Counted from the stretch's first letter, positions 18,031-31,347 are shown. The stretch is 64,000 nucleotides of DNA from Talinum fruticosum (GCA_021018815.1 JAITYX010000007.1:7441001-7505000), one strand, 5' to 3'. The notes: generated by a model from the letters alone, not told the origin. Made by a program: numbers and translations.

Positions 18031-18929
18031 ATTTAGAGTCACTTTGAGATATAGGATCTTATGAGTGTAGGTCAATACCATTTAGTGTTTGAGGAAATAG
18101 GAAGTTAAGTTCATTGTCCGTATATTGTTTTATTTGTTACACCTATATATTTTAGGTGACGTATCATGGTAATTCTCAAAATGTTCATCATTTCGCATTA
18201 TAGTCTTGGAGACTTTAATATAATTTCTATAACACAAATAATAGTTGTGTTAAATACATTCGAAATGCATCGTTTTACTTATACTTTAGTCTTATAACAT
18301 TAGGCAATTCATAACCAAGTACACGTGGAAATCTATAACGTTTGTGATCGTTATTCGTAATGAATACATCTACTTGTGCTGTTTGACTCTCTCTCTCTCT
18401 ATATATATATATAAAATCAATCAATAAATAAATAAAATATAAATAGGTACCATTTGTTGTATATTAGGAATCGAATATGACCTATTATATAAAATATTTA
18501 TAGGATATACATTTATATTTTGATGGATATATAAGAGATGTTGTATAGAGATACAAAAGTTAATCGTTATATTGGTAACTAAGTAAACAAGCCTGACTCG
18601 GATTATGTTGGAGGACAATGAAAGTCATTGAACATTAAGCACGTTAAAATTGGTTATTTAAGTAGATTAACTTTTCTTGTGGTCTATTTGAGGAATGTTA
18701 TGATCTTATATGACGTCTTAATGTCATAATTTTTGTTGTTAAGCAGAGTTGTACATTCTTGATAAGGTTACAAATGCTTATGATAGAGCATATTATCGTA
18801 TTTGAGGTATTTATGGAAGTTGACATAGTTAAGTTATATTTGGATTTTTCGTAAGAAAAAAAGATGCTTAGGTTATAATATAAACAATGGGATTGTATGA
18901 ACAATTTATGTGAAAATTAGTGAGTGAAC
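18031..18929 (+). other. Unassigned gypsy internal sequence
   Basis: Lies between the PBS and hAT copy 2. Expected to hold the leader and gag, but no gag motif (major homology region or CCHC knuckle) was recognised in any frame. Strongly AT-rich, with a (CT)/(TA) run near 18388-18412. Confidence 0.4.
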
Positions 18930-19281
18930 TTGAAATGGGAAAACCAAATTTGTGTAATAAATAAATTAGTAAATTGGTGAGGTAGCGAATATTACTTATA
19001 TAAGTTATAAAATAAAATATTATCATATATCAAATATTAGTTGCAATTAATTTATAGAGAGTAATATGAAGAAAATTTGTGTAATAAATAAATAAAAAAT
19101 TATCTCCAAGTCTAAACTTGTTGGTCACTATATTGTAGCATTGGACTAAATAAAAGTATATAAAAGAAAATTATGGTGGAGTTTAAAAAATCGCTCCATT
19201 AGAAAAAAATTATGTTGATATTTTATGCATTATTAACGAGAAAAATATGAGAAAAATAAATAAATAAATAACAACAACAAC

Positions 19282-19348
<67 letters not shown>

Positions 19349-19994
19349 CATAGTCATTTTTTTTTTGAATTTAGGTTCATGAGTTAAGATAACCGTTAAT
19401 TTCACCAAACACATTATTAACTACAAAAAATTAGATTAACTAATATAATAATACATAAATCAAATAACAATTAATTCACTAAAAGAAAGATGATATTAAT
19501 GATAAACATATTTAATATTTTGATTGGAAATCTCATAAAGCCAACAAAATTTTCTTTTGAGAATTGCTAATTGAGAATAAAATTTACGCTATCTTAAATT
19601 AAAAAATGTAGGAAAAGAGTAATACTAAGACTGAGTGACATATAACAAGATAAAAAATATTTAACAATCTCACGACTTTATATATTACACAATAGTTTGT
19701 ATCGTATCTTTGTCCTTCCTTATTTGTTATATTCAAATTTTTTAGGATAATTTTCACTAAAATTTTCCAAAATCTAATTTATTAAAAATTATTTTTTTAG
19801 ATTAGATTTTTTAGGTTATATATCACTAAAAAATTTATTAAATATTAATTTATTAAATTTAATTTGTTAATCTAATTTGTTAAATCTAATTTTCCAAAAA
19901 CCTAATTTATTAAATATTTTTAAAAAATATTACTAATTTTTTTTTCAAAATCATGGGGACCACGGCTCCTCCTGCCTCCCTAGTTCCACCATTG
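18930..19994 (-). mobile_element. Decayed hAT-family element, copy 2
   Basis: Shares long blocks with copies 1 and 3: CTTATATAAGTTATAAAATA, ATATCAAATATTAGTTGCAA and GAAGAAAATTTGTGTAATAA. The right end reads GGCTCCTCCTGCCTCCCTAG followed by TTCCACCATTG, the decayed terminal repeat matching the left end of copy 3 in reverse. An (AAT)n microsatellite expanded inside it (19278-19346). No transposase frame remains. It sits in the gypsy interior. Confidence 0.65.
19278..19346. repeat. (AAT)n microsatellite
   Basis: About 22 AAT units preceded by a short (AAC)n run, inside hAT copy 2. Confidence 0.93.
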
Positions 19995-21715
19995 GATACA
20001 CATCCACTCTTTCAAGAGGCATAAGTCAAAGGTGAAAATTTTATGAGACACAATCGAGGTTATATGAAATGTGTTATAAATATAAAGTTAAATGGAGGAA
20101 ATAGTGTTCTATATATAGTGGGTGATCAAATACGAGCAATTACGGGTAAAATTTTAATGATTTGATAAGTTAAGTTAGGAATTTGGATAACTTTGATAAT
20201 AGTTCATGTTTCCGGGAAAGCCGAGTTGATGATGTGGATGATGATTCGGAGAGAGGAAGGATTTACGCTTCGGTTCCGAGGACGTGGCACGATCGATCCG
20301 AGTCCGAGTGACGATCGCTTGAACCCGCAAAAGGCGAAGCCCCGGGTGGTGGATCCCGGGAACGCCCTCCGACGCTCAAGTTAGTAATGAACTAAGTTTG
20401 AATGGATCGAGGAGATCTTCCTCGATGTGCGTGGGGGATTCCTTGGGAGACGAGAAGATTTCCAAAGAAGGAAGTTCTCGGGGATGAATGTGTGTCGATG
20501 AACGTTGATGAATGTAGATGAGTGTTGAGAGCTCGGGAGCTTGAGAGCTTGGATTATCGAAATGTGAGATGTCTTGTCAAATGAACATAACATAACATAA
20601 CATAACATAACATAACATTCCTTAGGTTTGGGAAGTGATGAGTATTTATAGGAGATTTTAAAGGGGTAAAACGGTACTTTACCATGGTTTAGGAGAAACC
20701 CTAGCCCTAGTAGGCTTTGGGCTTTTACCTGGCCCGTTAAGGGTTATCTTGGGCCGATTCCTCCCTTATCCAACTGATTAGGCCTAGTTGGTTGATGACG
20801 TGGTGGGTGAGCTGGTATGATCCGGAAATAACCGAATCGGTTCAATATGATTTCGTTAGATGAGAAGTTCATATTGTTGAAATTAGAGTATTTAACGAAC
20901 TCTTATGGAAGTTGTGATTGGTTGATTTTATTGAATGAGGCATGGTATTGCAAGATAAAAAAAAAAAAAGGTTATTTTGCTAAGAATCAACCTTGAATTT
21001 AGTAATACAATATTAAAAAATGAGTGTGAGATAAATCGTCCACCACATAATGTCCACCACATGAATTCCTGCATCAATATACATGAGCTCATAATCGTAT
21101 TTAATTAACCTATATTTGTTATTAAATCTTTTCCATAAGAACCATTATAATATGATCGTTGAACTCTTTGTTGGACCCTATGTTTGCCTTGATTTACTTC
21201 AACACTTGATAACTCATAAATTCATGTGAATCATACTAACCTCTCATTCTCATTCCCTATCTTTGCTAACATTACCATTTGATATCCTTTCTTTCATTAA
21301 ACCATTAACGTCGAAAATTTTCTTCTCTTACTTAATGGTTCTTATGATGCTTATTTTGTAGCTATTACCTATTTAAATATCTAATGACTCATTTCCCTCC
21401 TCGAAATCCTTTGAATTACCATTCTTATACTCTACTTTCTAATGAAATGAAATTCTCTCGAGACTTTACTTATTCATACCAAAATATTGAACTTATTGCA
21501 TTATATTATTAATTCCTCTTTGAAAGAAATAACCCCATTTCTAAAAGAAAAGATACAATAATCGTATCTCTGTAATTGAGTATCCAACTCTTTTTATCGA
21601 AATTTTTGTTATTGCTGCCAAGTACACGCTTCTATATAAACGATAGGAATATTTGTAAAGAAAAAGGGATAGTATGCTAAGGTTGTTCATAGGAATTGAA
21701 TAATATCACAATCGG
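19995..21715 (+). other. Unassigned internal segment, with GC-rich block and AACAT repeat
   Basis: Between hAT copy 2 and the gypsy reverse transcriptase. At about 20200-20400 the composition shifts sharply to GC-rich, with CGATCGATCCGAGTCCGAG and GAACGCCCTCCGACGCTCAA. A pentanucleotide run (AACAT)7 follows at 20584-20618, then AGGAGAAACCCTAGCCCTAG near 20690. This block resembles neither the gypsy nor the Copia parts and may be a separate insertion, but I could not define ends or target duplications. Confidence 0.4.
20584..20618. repeat. (AACAT)n pentanucleotide microsatellite
   Basis: Seven consecutive AACAT units. Confidence 0.92.
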
Positions 21716-22081
21716 GAATAATGATCTAGCCCGAATTGATGACCTAATTAATCAATTACAAGTGTCGGGGTGTTCTCAAGGATAGATTTGACGTTCGGCT
21801 ACCACCAACTTCGGATTAAGCCCGAGGACATACCTAAGACCCGCATTTAGGACAAATTACAACCATTATGAATTTACAATGATGCATTTAGGTTGACTAA
21901 TGCATCTGTAAAGTGTATAGTTTTGATGAATAGCATTTTAGACCATACTTCGATAAATTTATGGTGGTATTCATAGATGACATCTTGATATATTCTAAGG
22001 ATATGGAAGAGCATACATGTCTTTTGAGAATGTTATTGCAAGTTTTCATAGAGAATCAATTTTATACCAAATTGCAAAAGT
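21716..22081 (+). pseudogene. Gypsy reverse transcriptase, N-terminal relic
   Basis: In shifting plus-strand frames the sequence reads RIDDLINQLQ, LRSGYHQLRIKPEDIPKT, RLTNASVKCIVLMNSIL and VVFIDDILIYSKDMEEHTC, the standard order of Ty3/gypsy RT ending in the FIDD active-site box. The RT is cut after KLQK by the SIRE-like Copia, and continues after it at 32865 with LFW and FLSHVV. Confidence 0.88.
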
Positions 22082-23598
22082 TGAAGTCTCGGACAACACT
22101 CAACGCATTTCTAAGTTGTATTGAAGGAATCAGGTATAAGAACCTCTCTTGTATAGATTTTTGATTCCAAGGCATTCCCTGTACCTTAGAAACTTTTCTA
22201 AGTGAAGTGGTATCTTCTCTAACCGATATACGTATCTCACTCAGCTCCGAGTCCCTCATCACTTAGATATATCGCATGTTGTATATACTCGGATCCGACT
22301 TCTTGCTATAAGATCTATCATGTTGAAGTCAGTGCTTACAGTCTAATTTATGTTTAGTCATTATCAAGTTACTTCACTCGATATTCTTTATATAACTTGA
22401 TTCTTCGCTTAGACTAAGTCGGATGAAATTTTGAGTTGTATGGATATTAGACTCGGAATATTCCATTTCTTTTATGACTCGGATAATTAGTTGGTTAATC
22501 ATCGTAATTATTTTATTATCTCGTGTCTAATCTTGGACCAAAGTATTTTATACTTTGAGAACCAAAATTGATTTACTTTTGTAGGTTATTCAAACGAGGA
22601 TACACTTTTCAAACTACAAAAGTAACCGGCTTCAAAACGTCAAATCACCAGCAGACATGACTTTTCACCTTCTCTACTCCAGTCCCGGAAGATTGTGTCG
22701 TGGTGCATCTGTTTCCAAATCTGGAAAACTGGAACGCCAATCTTAACGGTGGTTTCCACCCTATCCTTCGAGACACTCGCCAGTGGTTTTGGGACTTCTA
22801 AGAGAGTTAAATCGTTGTCCAACGTTCATTTCACAACGGATACTTTCGAGTGACTTAGAAAGTCCTTATCAACGGTCACTAAGGACTCTCGGTTAGCGAG
22901 ATGGAGATAACGGCTACTCGCCTGGTCATCTATATATAGAAGTCAACTCACAAGACTTGAAGATTGCCGAACCTATTGTTAATACACGAACTTGAGCAAA
23001 GTCATTGTATTTATTCTCAATCTTCTACTTACAACTCCCACTCGTAATTCATTACTTTCGAGTTGTAAGGTCTTGTACTTAGTTACAAACACTTTCTTAC
23101 TTTCTCCGTAAGGTCCCTTGACTAAGCTGTAAGGGTTAACTCAGCTTAGTTGTCCCTAACTGTAAGGGTCATCTCAGTTAGGAAGTACTAGATCGAGATA
23201 AGGGAATTTATGAGTCTAGGAAAACTTGTAAAGAGTTGTCTAAGGGAACAACTCGGGTTCCGTCGATTCACGGTATTTTGTGGACTCAAAATAGTGGATT
23301 TGACTTCGTGCTTGGATTAGCACGGTCCGTGGTTTTCTGCCCCGGGAGGGTTTCCACGTAATCTCTAAGTGTTTAGTTTCCGAGTTCATTCTAGACTCGG
23401 ACGGTTTCAAATCCCGTGCTCGATCCGCCTCTTTAATCTTGTCGGCATTTCGAGTCCATACTTTTCCGACTCCGCTTTTGACTCGTAAATTATTTCAAGT
23501 ATCTTCTTTGGCAAAAGAGTGTAAATTTCTACGAAAATCCTCCATCACCCTATTCACCCCCTCTAGGGTGACTCGGACTCTCCCCAAGCAAACCTTCA
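22082..23598 (+). repeat. 5' LTR of SIRE-like Copia
   Basis: Direct repeat of 31348-32864, starting TGAAGTCTCGGACAA and ending AAACCTTCA. A TATATATAGAAG block near 22932 is a candidate transcription start region. Differences from the 3' copy are scattered substitutions and small indels. Confidence 0.93.
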
Positions 23599-23657
23599 AT
23601 TGGTATCGAGCCTAGCCTTTCGTAAAGGATCTAACCATCCAAAGGTCTAAAGATCAA

Positions 23658-24640
23658 ATGGCTCGTAACAACGGAGAGTTCGATGAAGGAAGATCTTCCA
23701 ACAGTACCACCAAAATTCAAAGGATCAAATTTTGTTCACTCGGAAGAAGCTCATGGAATGTTTCCTCTTGGATCACGATGAAGATGTATGGGAAATCATA
23801 CAACAAGGAAACTGCATTCCTATGAAGACAGATGAATTCAGGATCATTCCCAAGACAAAGGCCGAGTTTACTCCGAGCGAAGCAGAAGTTCGAAAGAACT
23901 TCAAGGCAATGAACATCCCGATGTGCGCCATCAGCTCGGAGGAATATAATCGAGTATCCGCCTGTGATTCAGCCAAAGAAGTGTGGGACACACTCGGTCA
24001 ACACTTATGAAGGCATAAGCTAAGTCGACAAGTGAAGATTAGTCAATATCTTCATAAGTATGAGCTATTCAAGATGGAGCTAGAAGAGAACATTACTTAG
24101 ATGTTCATCCGATTTACTTAGATTACCAACAATCTCAAGTCTCTGGGTAAGAAGATCACACACGAAGAAATGTGCGGAAAGATACTCGAAGCCTACCAAA
24201 AAGAAGATGGGGTCCCAAGGTGACTGCTATAGAGGAAGCTCATAACCTCTCACTCTTAAAGCCGGACGAGCTCATCGGGAAGCTTCTCACTCATGAAATC
24301 CACCTAGAAGAGGAGGATGCCGAGGGCAATACCAAGAAGAACATAGCACTCAAAGCCTCGTAAACCGGAGAAGCTGAACTGAGTTCCTCTAACTCGAAGA
24401 GGATCACATGGCATTGATTGCTAGAGGCTTCAAGAGAATGATGAAGCACAAAAATGGGATAAAAGGCCAAAAGAAGAATTCTACAGGAAAGATAAGAGGG
24501 ACGTAAAAGGTAAGTATTCTTCTCCTTCAAAGTTATTTTTAACTAAGAATTCTGGATGTTTTGAGTGTGGCAAAGAAAGACCACATAGTTAAAGACTCGT
24601 CCGAAAAGGAAAAGGGACAGAAAGAAGAAGAAGGCTATGA
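23658..24640 (+). pseudogene. SIRE-like Copia gag relic
   Basis: Starts with ATG at 23658 shortly after the PBS, but shifts frame early. It shows the Copia gag (UBN2-type) landmarks DEDVWEIIQQGN, SAKEVWDTLGQHL, HKYELFKMELEE and GPKVTAIEEAHNLSLLKPDE. A zinc-knuckle relic CFECGK lies at about 24559. At least three stops or shifts interrupt the frame. Confidence 0.82.
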
Positions 24641-25470
24641 TGGCAACATGGAGCGATGAGGACTCATCGAAGACGACGAGGACTTAGACGATTCAAAATG
24701 TCCGATGGCAATCTCTCGACTCGAAGCCGAAAGAGAGTCGATTCGGACTCGGACAATGAGGAAACTAATCCTCAAGAGGTAATTGATTACTTCCTCAAAT
24801 TTTCCAAAGTTGATTTAGCTAAATACATTTTTACTTTGTAAGAAAAGTCCAATTCCGATTCTTCTCAATTTAAAGAACAACTTGAGTCAATTTCTTCTAA
24901 GAGCACTTCTTTGAAAAATGAATTGGAAAACCGAGACTCACACTCGGAGAACTCAAGACTAGTGCTCAATCCAATGAGACCGAGTCCGAGTTACTCAGAA
25001 AGAAAATGAGCAGACTAAAGCGTAAGCTCATTGAGTCTCAAGATCCGGTTTTAAAATTTACTCAAGGTCAAAAAACCTTGACATGCTCTTAGGATCACAA
25101 TGTGTCTCCTTCGAAAGGAAGGTCTTGGTTTCAACAAAGAGGAGGAATCCAATTCCTACTCGAACTATTCAAAAGGATACCGTAACCGTAAAGTTTAGGA
25201 AAGCCGAGCATGGTCCCATTCACAAAAATGAAGGGAGGACTAAGCCCGGAACAGCTTTACAAAAGGAAACCATTTTCTCCTGTTTTAAAAGGAAAGGTTC
25301 TCGAAAGAAAGAGACACAGACTTAGTTCTCTGCAAGGAAGACTCGGAATCGGACAAAACCCAAAGTCATTCAAATCTGGGTTCCGAAAAACCTTCTTCCT
25401 CGAAAAGGACCACAAGAAAGAATGTTACTGGGTTCGTTAGAGGAAGTGAGAAGGGTTAGATTCTCTCTGT
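24641..25470 (+). pseudogene. SIRE-like Copia gag C-terminal/coiled-coil linker relic
   Basis: Acidic and serine-rich, then a possible coiled-coil stretch: SDSDNEETNPQEVIDYFLKF, SSQFKEQLESISSKS and SLKNELENRDSHSENSR. This matches the long gag-pol linker region of SIRE/Maximus elements. Interrupted by stops. Confidence 0.6.
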
Positions 25471-25850
25471 TTTGCAGGTCACTCGAAGAGATCAAAAGGA
25501 CACCGGTACCTTGACAAGTGGATGTTCACGCCACATGTCGAGAGATGCGGGACTCTTTTCCGAGTTGGAAAACAAAAAGGAGGAAAGGTTACATTTGGAG
25601 ATGATAACAAAGGCAAGATAGTTGGGATAGGCAAGATTGGAAAAGGAAGCAATCTGGTCAGTCCAGTCTACCTTGTCAAAGGATTAAAGTACAATCCGCT
25701 CAAGCATCTCTCAACTGTGCGATAAAGGTCGGGAGGTAAGATTCACTCGCACCAACCGCTACATTTCGATGTTACCACCAAGGGGATTAAGCTTTCGGGT
25801 AAAAGATCGGGTAACACCTACATCATTCCTCTTTCGACCCGAGTCGGAAT
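25471..25850 (+). pseudogene. SIRE-like Copia aspartic protease relic
   Basis: Contains the post-active-site block CSRHMSRDAGLF, then KKGGKVTFGDDNKGKIVGIG and VSPVYLVKGLKYN. The usual D-S/T-G catalytic triad just before CSRHM reads as SGC in the available frame, with the aspartate displaced by a frameshift. Confidence 0.78.
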
Positions 25851-26760
25851 TTGTCTTGCTTAAAAGCATCTTTTCATGATGATTCGTGGACATGGCATCG
25901 TAAATTAGGCCATATTAGCATGCATACTATCAAAAAGTTGGCATCTTATGATCCGGTTAGGGGTTTACCTAACCGTGTTTTTGAGAAGGATAAAGTTTGT
26001 GAAGCATGCACCGAGGGAAACAAGTCGAACTTCATTCAAATCTCTCGAAGACAGCTTCCACATCCAAAGTGCTTGAGCTACTGCATATGGACTTATGTGG
26101 TGAAATCCCTGTTAAGAGCCTCGGAGGTAAATCATATATATTTATTATTATTGATAATTATTCTCGATTTACCCGGGTGTGTTTTCTTAAGCACAAAAAT
26201 GAAACATTCAAGGAGTTCAAGCAAGCTCGTAGAAAAATCCAAGTTGAGTCTCGGACTCGGATCCGGAGAATTCGAACCGACAATGGAAGGGAGTTCGACT
26301 ACTCGGAATTCTTAGAGTTTTGTGACAAAAATGGCATCTCTCACAACTTCTCAGCACCAAGAACTCCTCAACAAAATGGAGTGGTAGAGAGAAAGAACAA
26401 AACCCTTGAAGAAATAGCAAGGACAATGATGATTGTGCACAACTTACCTTACTATTTCCGGGCAGAGGCAATCAACACAGCCAACTATACTCGAATAAAT
26501 ACCTCATCGGACCCATTCTGAAGAAAACACCTTATGAGCTCTACAAAGGGAAGAAACCAAATATTTCCTACTTCGGACCATTCGGATGTAAGTGCTACGT
26601 TCATAATAATGGTAAGGATCACCTGACCAAGTTTGATGCTCGGTCAGATGAAGGTATTTTTCTCGGGATATTCTTCTCACAAGCAAGGCTTATCGTATTT
26701 TCAATAAGAGAACTAACAAAGTGGAAGAAAGCATCCACGTTGTGTTTGATGAGTATGAAC
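25851..26760 (+). pseudogene. SIRE-like Copia integrase relic
   Basis: The zinc-binding part has WTWHRKLGHISMHTIKKLAS and KVCEACTEGN (HHCC). The catalytic core has HMDLCGEIPVKSLGGKSYIF (first D), RRIRTDNGREF (second D) and PQQNGVVERKNKTLEEIART (E). One frameshift separates the zinc-binding part from the core. The core itself is open for 171 codons (26006-26521). Confidence 0.87.
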
Positions 26761-27139
26761 AGGAAAAACCAAGCGAGTCTTCATACTCGAATTGAAGCTC
26801 AGCAGAGATGATGATGAGACCGAGGCCACAAAGATTCAAACTCAACCGGTTCAGTATGAAGTCACTCGTAACGAAGTGACTCGAACGAGACAACACAAGA
26901 GACTCGCTCGTAACGAACAAGCTAATGAAGCAGTTCACTCGTAACAAACTTCGAAGATCAGGTAGCTCAACCCACAAATCTTGTAAATCGGAGAACAGGT
27001 AAAGCATTCAAGTTCACCTCTAGTCATCCACTGGAGAACATAATATCTCGATATCAACAATAGGGTAAGAACTCATTCCTCTCTTCAAAATCTGTGTGCA
27101 TTCACCGCATTCATTTCATTAACTCGAACCCGTAAATGC

Positions 27140-28650
27140 ACTAGAGGCCCTAAATGAACCTGAATGGGTAGAGGCCATGCAAGAGAAACTCAATCAATTC
27201 GAAAGAAACCAAGTCTCGGACTTTGACCAACCGACCTTCCGACCACCCAGCTTATAAGAACCAAATGGGTTTTCAAAAACAAACTGGATGAGGGTGGAGT
27301 AGTAGTCAGAAACAAGGTTAGACTTGTGGCTCAAGGTTACAACCAAGAAGAAGGAATTGATTGTGGGGAAACCTTTGCACTCGTTGCTAGAATCGAAGTA
27401 ATTAGAATATCTGTTGGCATTTGCATCCAAGCATGCATATTAAATTATATCAAATGGATGTTAAGTGTGCATTTCTCAATTGTTTTATTGAAGAGGAAGT
27501 CTATGTCGAGCAGCCTCCTGGTTTTGAAAACTCAGAATTTCCAAATCATGTTTTCAAACTTCAAAAGGCTCTCTATGGTCTTAAACAAGCTCCCGGAGCT
27601 TGGTATGAAAGATCGAGCAATTTCTTGGTCCAAAATGATTTTAAAAGAGGTCAGATCGACAAGACTCTCTTCATAAAGACCAAGGGGAAAGACTTCCTTA
27701 TTGTTCAAATCTATGTTGATGATATTATCTTCGATGCTACTAATGAATATCTATGCCGAGAATTTTCTGAGTTGATGAGTCGGAATTCCAAATGAGTATG
27801 ATGGGAGAATTCAATTTCTTCCTTGGTTTACAAATCAAACAAGACAAAGATGGGATTTACGTCCATCAATCCAAGTATACTAAGGAACTGCTGAAGAAAT
27901 ACAAACTTCAAGATGCAAAGCATGCATCTACACGCATGAGCAAGCAAGTGTAAAGCTTGACTCGGATGAGAAAGGTAAAGCAATAGATCAAAAACTCTAT
28001 CGAGGTATGATTGGATCTTTGCTATATATTACTTCCAGCCGGCTTGATATAATGTTCAAGTGTGTGTTTATGCGCAAGATTTCAAGCTAATCCAAAAGAA
28101 TCACATCTCACTGCGGTGAAGAGAATATTTAGATATCTTGCAGGTACTCGGAACTTAGGTCTATGGTATTCCAGGGACTCGTAACCGAGCCTCACTGGAT
28201 ACTCGGATGCGGACTACGCTGGATATAAAGTTGATAGAAAGAGCACATCCGGAGCTTGTCAATTTCGGGTCAATCCCTAATATCTTGGCACTCAAAGAAG
28301 CGTAACTCGCAGCTCTATCAACTCGCCGAAGCCGAGTATATTGTAGCTGGAGCATTTTGTGCTCGGATTCTATGGATAAAGCAACACTTGAGAGATCTTG
28401 GACTATCTTTCAAATCCGTCCCAATCAAGTGTGACAATCGGAGTGCAATTAGCATCACCAAGAATCCAATCCAAGACTCGAAGACAAAGCATATCAAGGT
28501 CGATATCACTTCTTACGCGATCATTCCGAGAAAGGTGATATTGAACTTGAGTTCATTCCTACTAATCTTCAATTAGCTGATATCTTTACTAAGCCTCTTA
28601 GTGAAGATCAATTTTGTTTTATTCGGAATAAGCTTGGTATGTTAAATGCA
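27140..28650 (+). pseudogene. SIRE-like Copia RT and RNase H relic
   Basis: RT landmarks in several frames: WVEAMQEKLNQFERNQ, YQMDVKCAFLNCFIEEEVYV, VFKLQKALYGLKQAPGAWYE and IVQIYVDDIIF (YVDD box near 27720). The RNase H part shows GYKVDRKSTSGACQF, LAEAEYIVAG and CDNRSAISITKNPIQ. The pol frame ends with KLGMLNA and a stop at about 28652. Frameshifts and stops are scattered. Confidence 0.87.
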
Positions 28651-28652
28651 TA

Positions 28653-31347
28653 AGTGTGTAATTTTTTTTATTGCATGATTCTCGTGTTATGTGCTTTCAA
28701 ATTATTAATAACCATTAGCTCAGCTTGATTCAGTGATACTCGGGTTAGTAGTTATTTCTTATTTCGAGTCACTCGGAAATCAATCTGAGTCACACTCGGA
28801 CGTAGAGAAAACTTGGACTTCAAACTTTCGAAACTATCTCTAGAATAGTGGAGAATTTCAGAATATATTTTCAAAATCTTTTCTCTCTCTCTCAAGCGCT
28901 CGTGATCGGACGATAGTCGTGGATATCTAACCGCTGAAATCTTAACCGTTGAGAAGAGAACCGTCACACCGGTCTACGATGACCGATGGACAAGCCGAGT
29001 CGAACGGAGTTATACTTAACGGATAGTTGACGGGCGTGTAATTTTTCTATAAATAGCGCCTATTCATCTTCATCTCGATACTCTACATTTCTATCTCTCT
29101 CAAACAAAACTTTTCGCGGAAGATTTCTACGTAAACAAGTGATCTTTGAACTTCTTCAAGCATCGACAGAGGCCATCTTAAGTAAGTTCGACTCGCTCTC
29201 ATCTCTTTCTTCTACTCCTTTTTCCTTTGGCTCTCATCGTCCTACTCTTTCTTCTTCCTTTCTTCAAAAGTTTCATCTTTCCTTCCTCTTCTCAAAATGC
29301 CTAAGAGAGGTAACCATCCCGACTTTCAGGTCTCCTCCTCCTCCAAAAAGCCTCGCACCAAAAATCCGTAAAGCTCAACCCCTCAAAACCCATTGTCCCC
29401 AAAGATCTCGCGCTGGACGACAAGTTCTTTCCTACAACCAAATTTTCTTAGTTGACTCACATACAAACCACCGGAGCATACAACTTTCTTTGCTTCAGCG
29501 AGTTCATCTATCCCGAACTCGTTTCGAGTTCTACACTCACCTTACCTCCTCCGAAAATGTTCTAACCTCCAGTGTTCGAACATTACTGTTCGAATAAACA
29601 CATCTCTCCTCCACCGCCTATTCAAGGTTTCTGTCTTTTCTTGAACAGCAACCTCATTCCTTTCACTGAAGTCGCCGATGACTTCTTTGAAAAATACCCT
29701 AAAGAGTTTCTTGAGTCACGAAAAACTTTTCGGTGACTCGCTTGAAGTCGAAGCACGCCTTCGTGCTTTCTGCCGATGAGAACCTTTTTCTCTCAAGCAT
29801 TCTAGCAAGGAGAACCCCAACTCCAAGCATTTGAAAGCTCTTTTTGACATTCTTGAGGGCTACAAAGTAGACCTCTTCCCCTCAATAATTGAGCGGATGG
29901 CAGCTGTGCCAGCTCAACTCCAAACCAAGAAGAACACCTCTCTTCCCTTCAGTGCTCTTCTCACCCTTGTCTTCAAACAATTCCAAGTTCCTCTCCCTCG
30001 GACCCCAACGCCGTGTCCGAGGCTTCCATTGTTGTCGGCAAAAAGGAACTCCAGGGGTACGGATACCAGGAAGCTCAACCTCGGTGTCCGGGTGCACAAC
30101 TCGTAGCCGAGGCCTCCTTCTCCGCCTTAGACTCGTAAAGAAACCCCTCTCTCTCTCCTCGCTCCACCTGTTGGTGCCTCCACCTTAGGTGCCTCAAAAT
30201 CTCTCTCTCGCTATTTTGTCCCCGATTTTTATGGACAAAATTAGCTCCGTGTCCTCTCGATTTCAAGGAAATGCTCCGGTCTTTCAAACTTGTCCTTCAA
30301 AATTTGACCATCAACCAAAAGACCGGCCAATCCCAAATCCGAGAGCAGCGAGAATATGGTTCTTGAGATGAGGGAACTGGTGAAGGAGCAGAAGGAGCTG
30401 GTCGAGCTCCTCGGAGAGAGAAGGTCCAAGGCGGCTCAGGACCATGGTGACTTAGATGCGTCCGAAGCGTCTTCGAGCCCAGGTGTGACCTCCTCGGACA
30501 GCGGGGAAGAAGAAGAAGAAGCTGCAGACGAAGAAGCGAGCAGACGCCGAGGAGCTCGCGGCCGAGGCAGCTCCATCCGGGCAAGGGGCGGAACACAAGG
30601 AAGAAGCAGTGGGAACCGCTGAGGGTTAGACTGCTCCACAAGCTCAAATAGCAGTACTCAGCTCGATGACAGCGCTGCGGTGGGTCGAAGACCTAGCTGC
30701 ACCGGCGGGTCGACAGTGGCAGCCCCTCCAGCCTCCCGAGGTCCACGAGGAGGAACCCCTAGATCCACTCGTTCGGGTCGGCCACTCGAGTTGAGCCCTT
30801 GACGGCCATCCCGGTTCTCCCTCCGCCGTGCTCAAGCACATCGTCAAGATCCTACCAGCGCCGGCGTACCTCCAATCCCTCCGCTTCCACTCAAGCATCC
30901 CCTCTCCCTCGTAGGCGCCATGCTTTGTGTCACAATTCCAAAGTCTCGCAGATTCTTCTTTCGAGAGATTTCTACTTCTTTCTTTTGTCCGGACATCAAC
31001 CCTGTATTTATTGCTCTTTTCTACCCATTTTTTGTTGTTTTTTTTTTTTTTGCTGAAAGGCAAGGGGGAGAAATAGCGTCGAAAAACTTGTTGACTTGTT
31101 TAGGGGAGCCTTCCCTCTTCTTTTGTGTATTCTCTTTAATTTTTTTAATGAATTCATGCTTTCGTGTTTACAGACAACCATATTTGAGTTAACATTATTT
31201 CATTGTTAAGCATATTTTATTTTATGCTCGATACATTAAGCCTCGCTTTACTCATATGACTATATGCGCTATTATCCAAAAGCGACTCTTTTTCGCTAAC
31301 AAAGTTTCTGTCTAAGTATGGAATGCCTTTCATCAAAAACGGGAGAT
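28653..31347 (+). pseudogene. SIRE-like Copia 3' region with extra-ORF relic
   Basis: About 2.7 kb between pol and the 3' LTR. An ATG at 29297 begins MPKRGNHPDF, followed by a stop-interrupted protein with FEFYTHLTSSENVLTSSVRT and, near 30356-30620, a charged helix EMRELVKEQKELVELLGERR and an acidic glutamate/alanine-rich stretch. SIRE/Maximus elements carry an extra ORF in this position (sometimes called env-like). This one lacks any signal peptide or transmembrane segment that I can see, so an envelope role is not supported. AAGGCAAGGGGGAGAAATA near 31059-31077 is a purine-rich tract. Confidence 0.6.
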
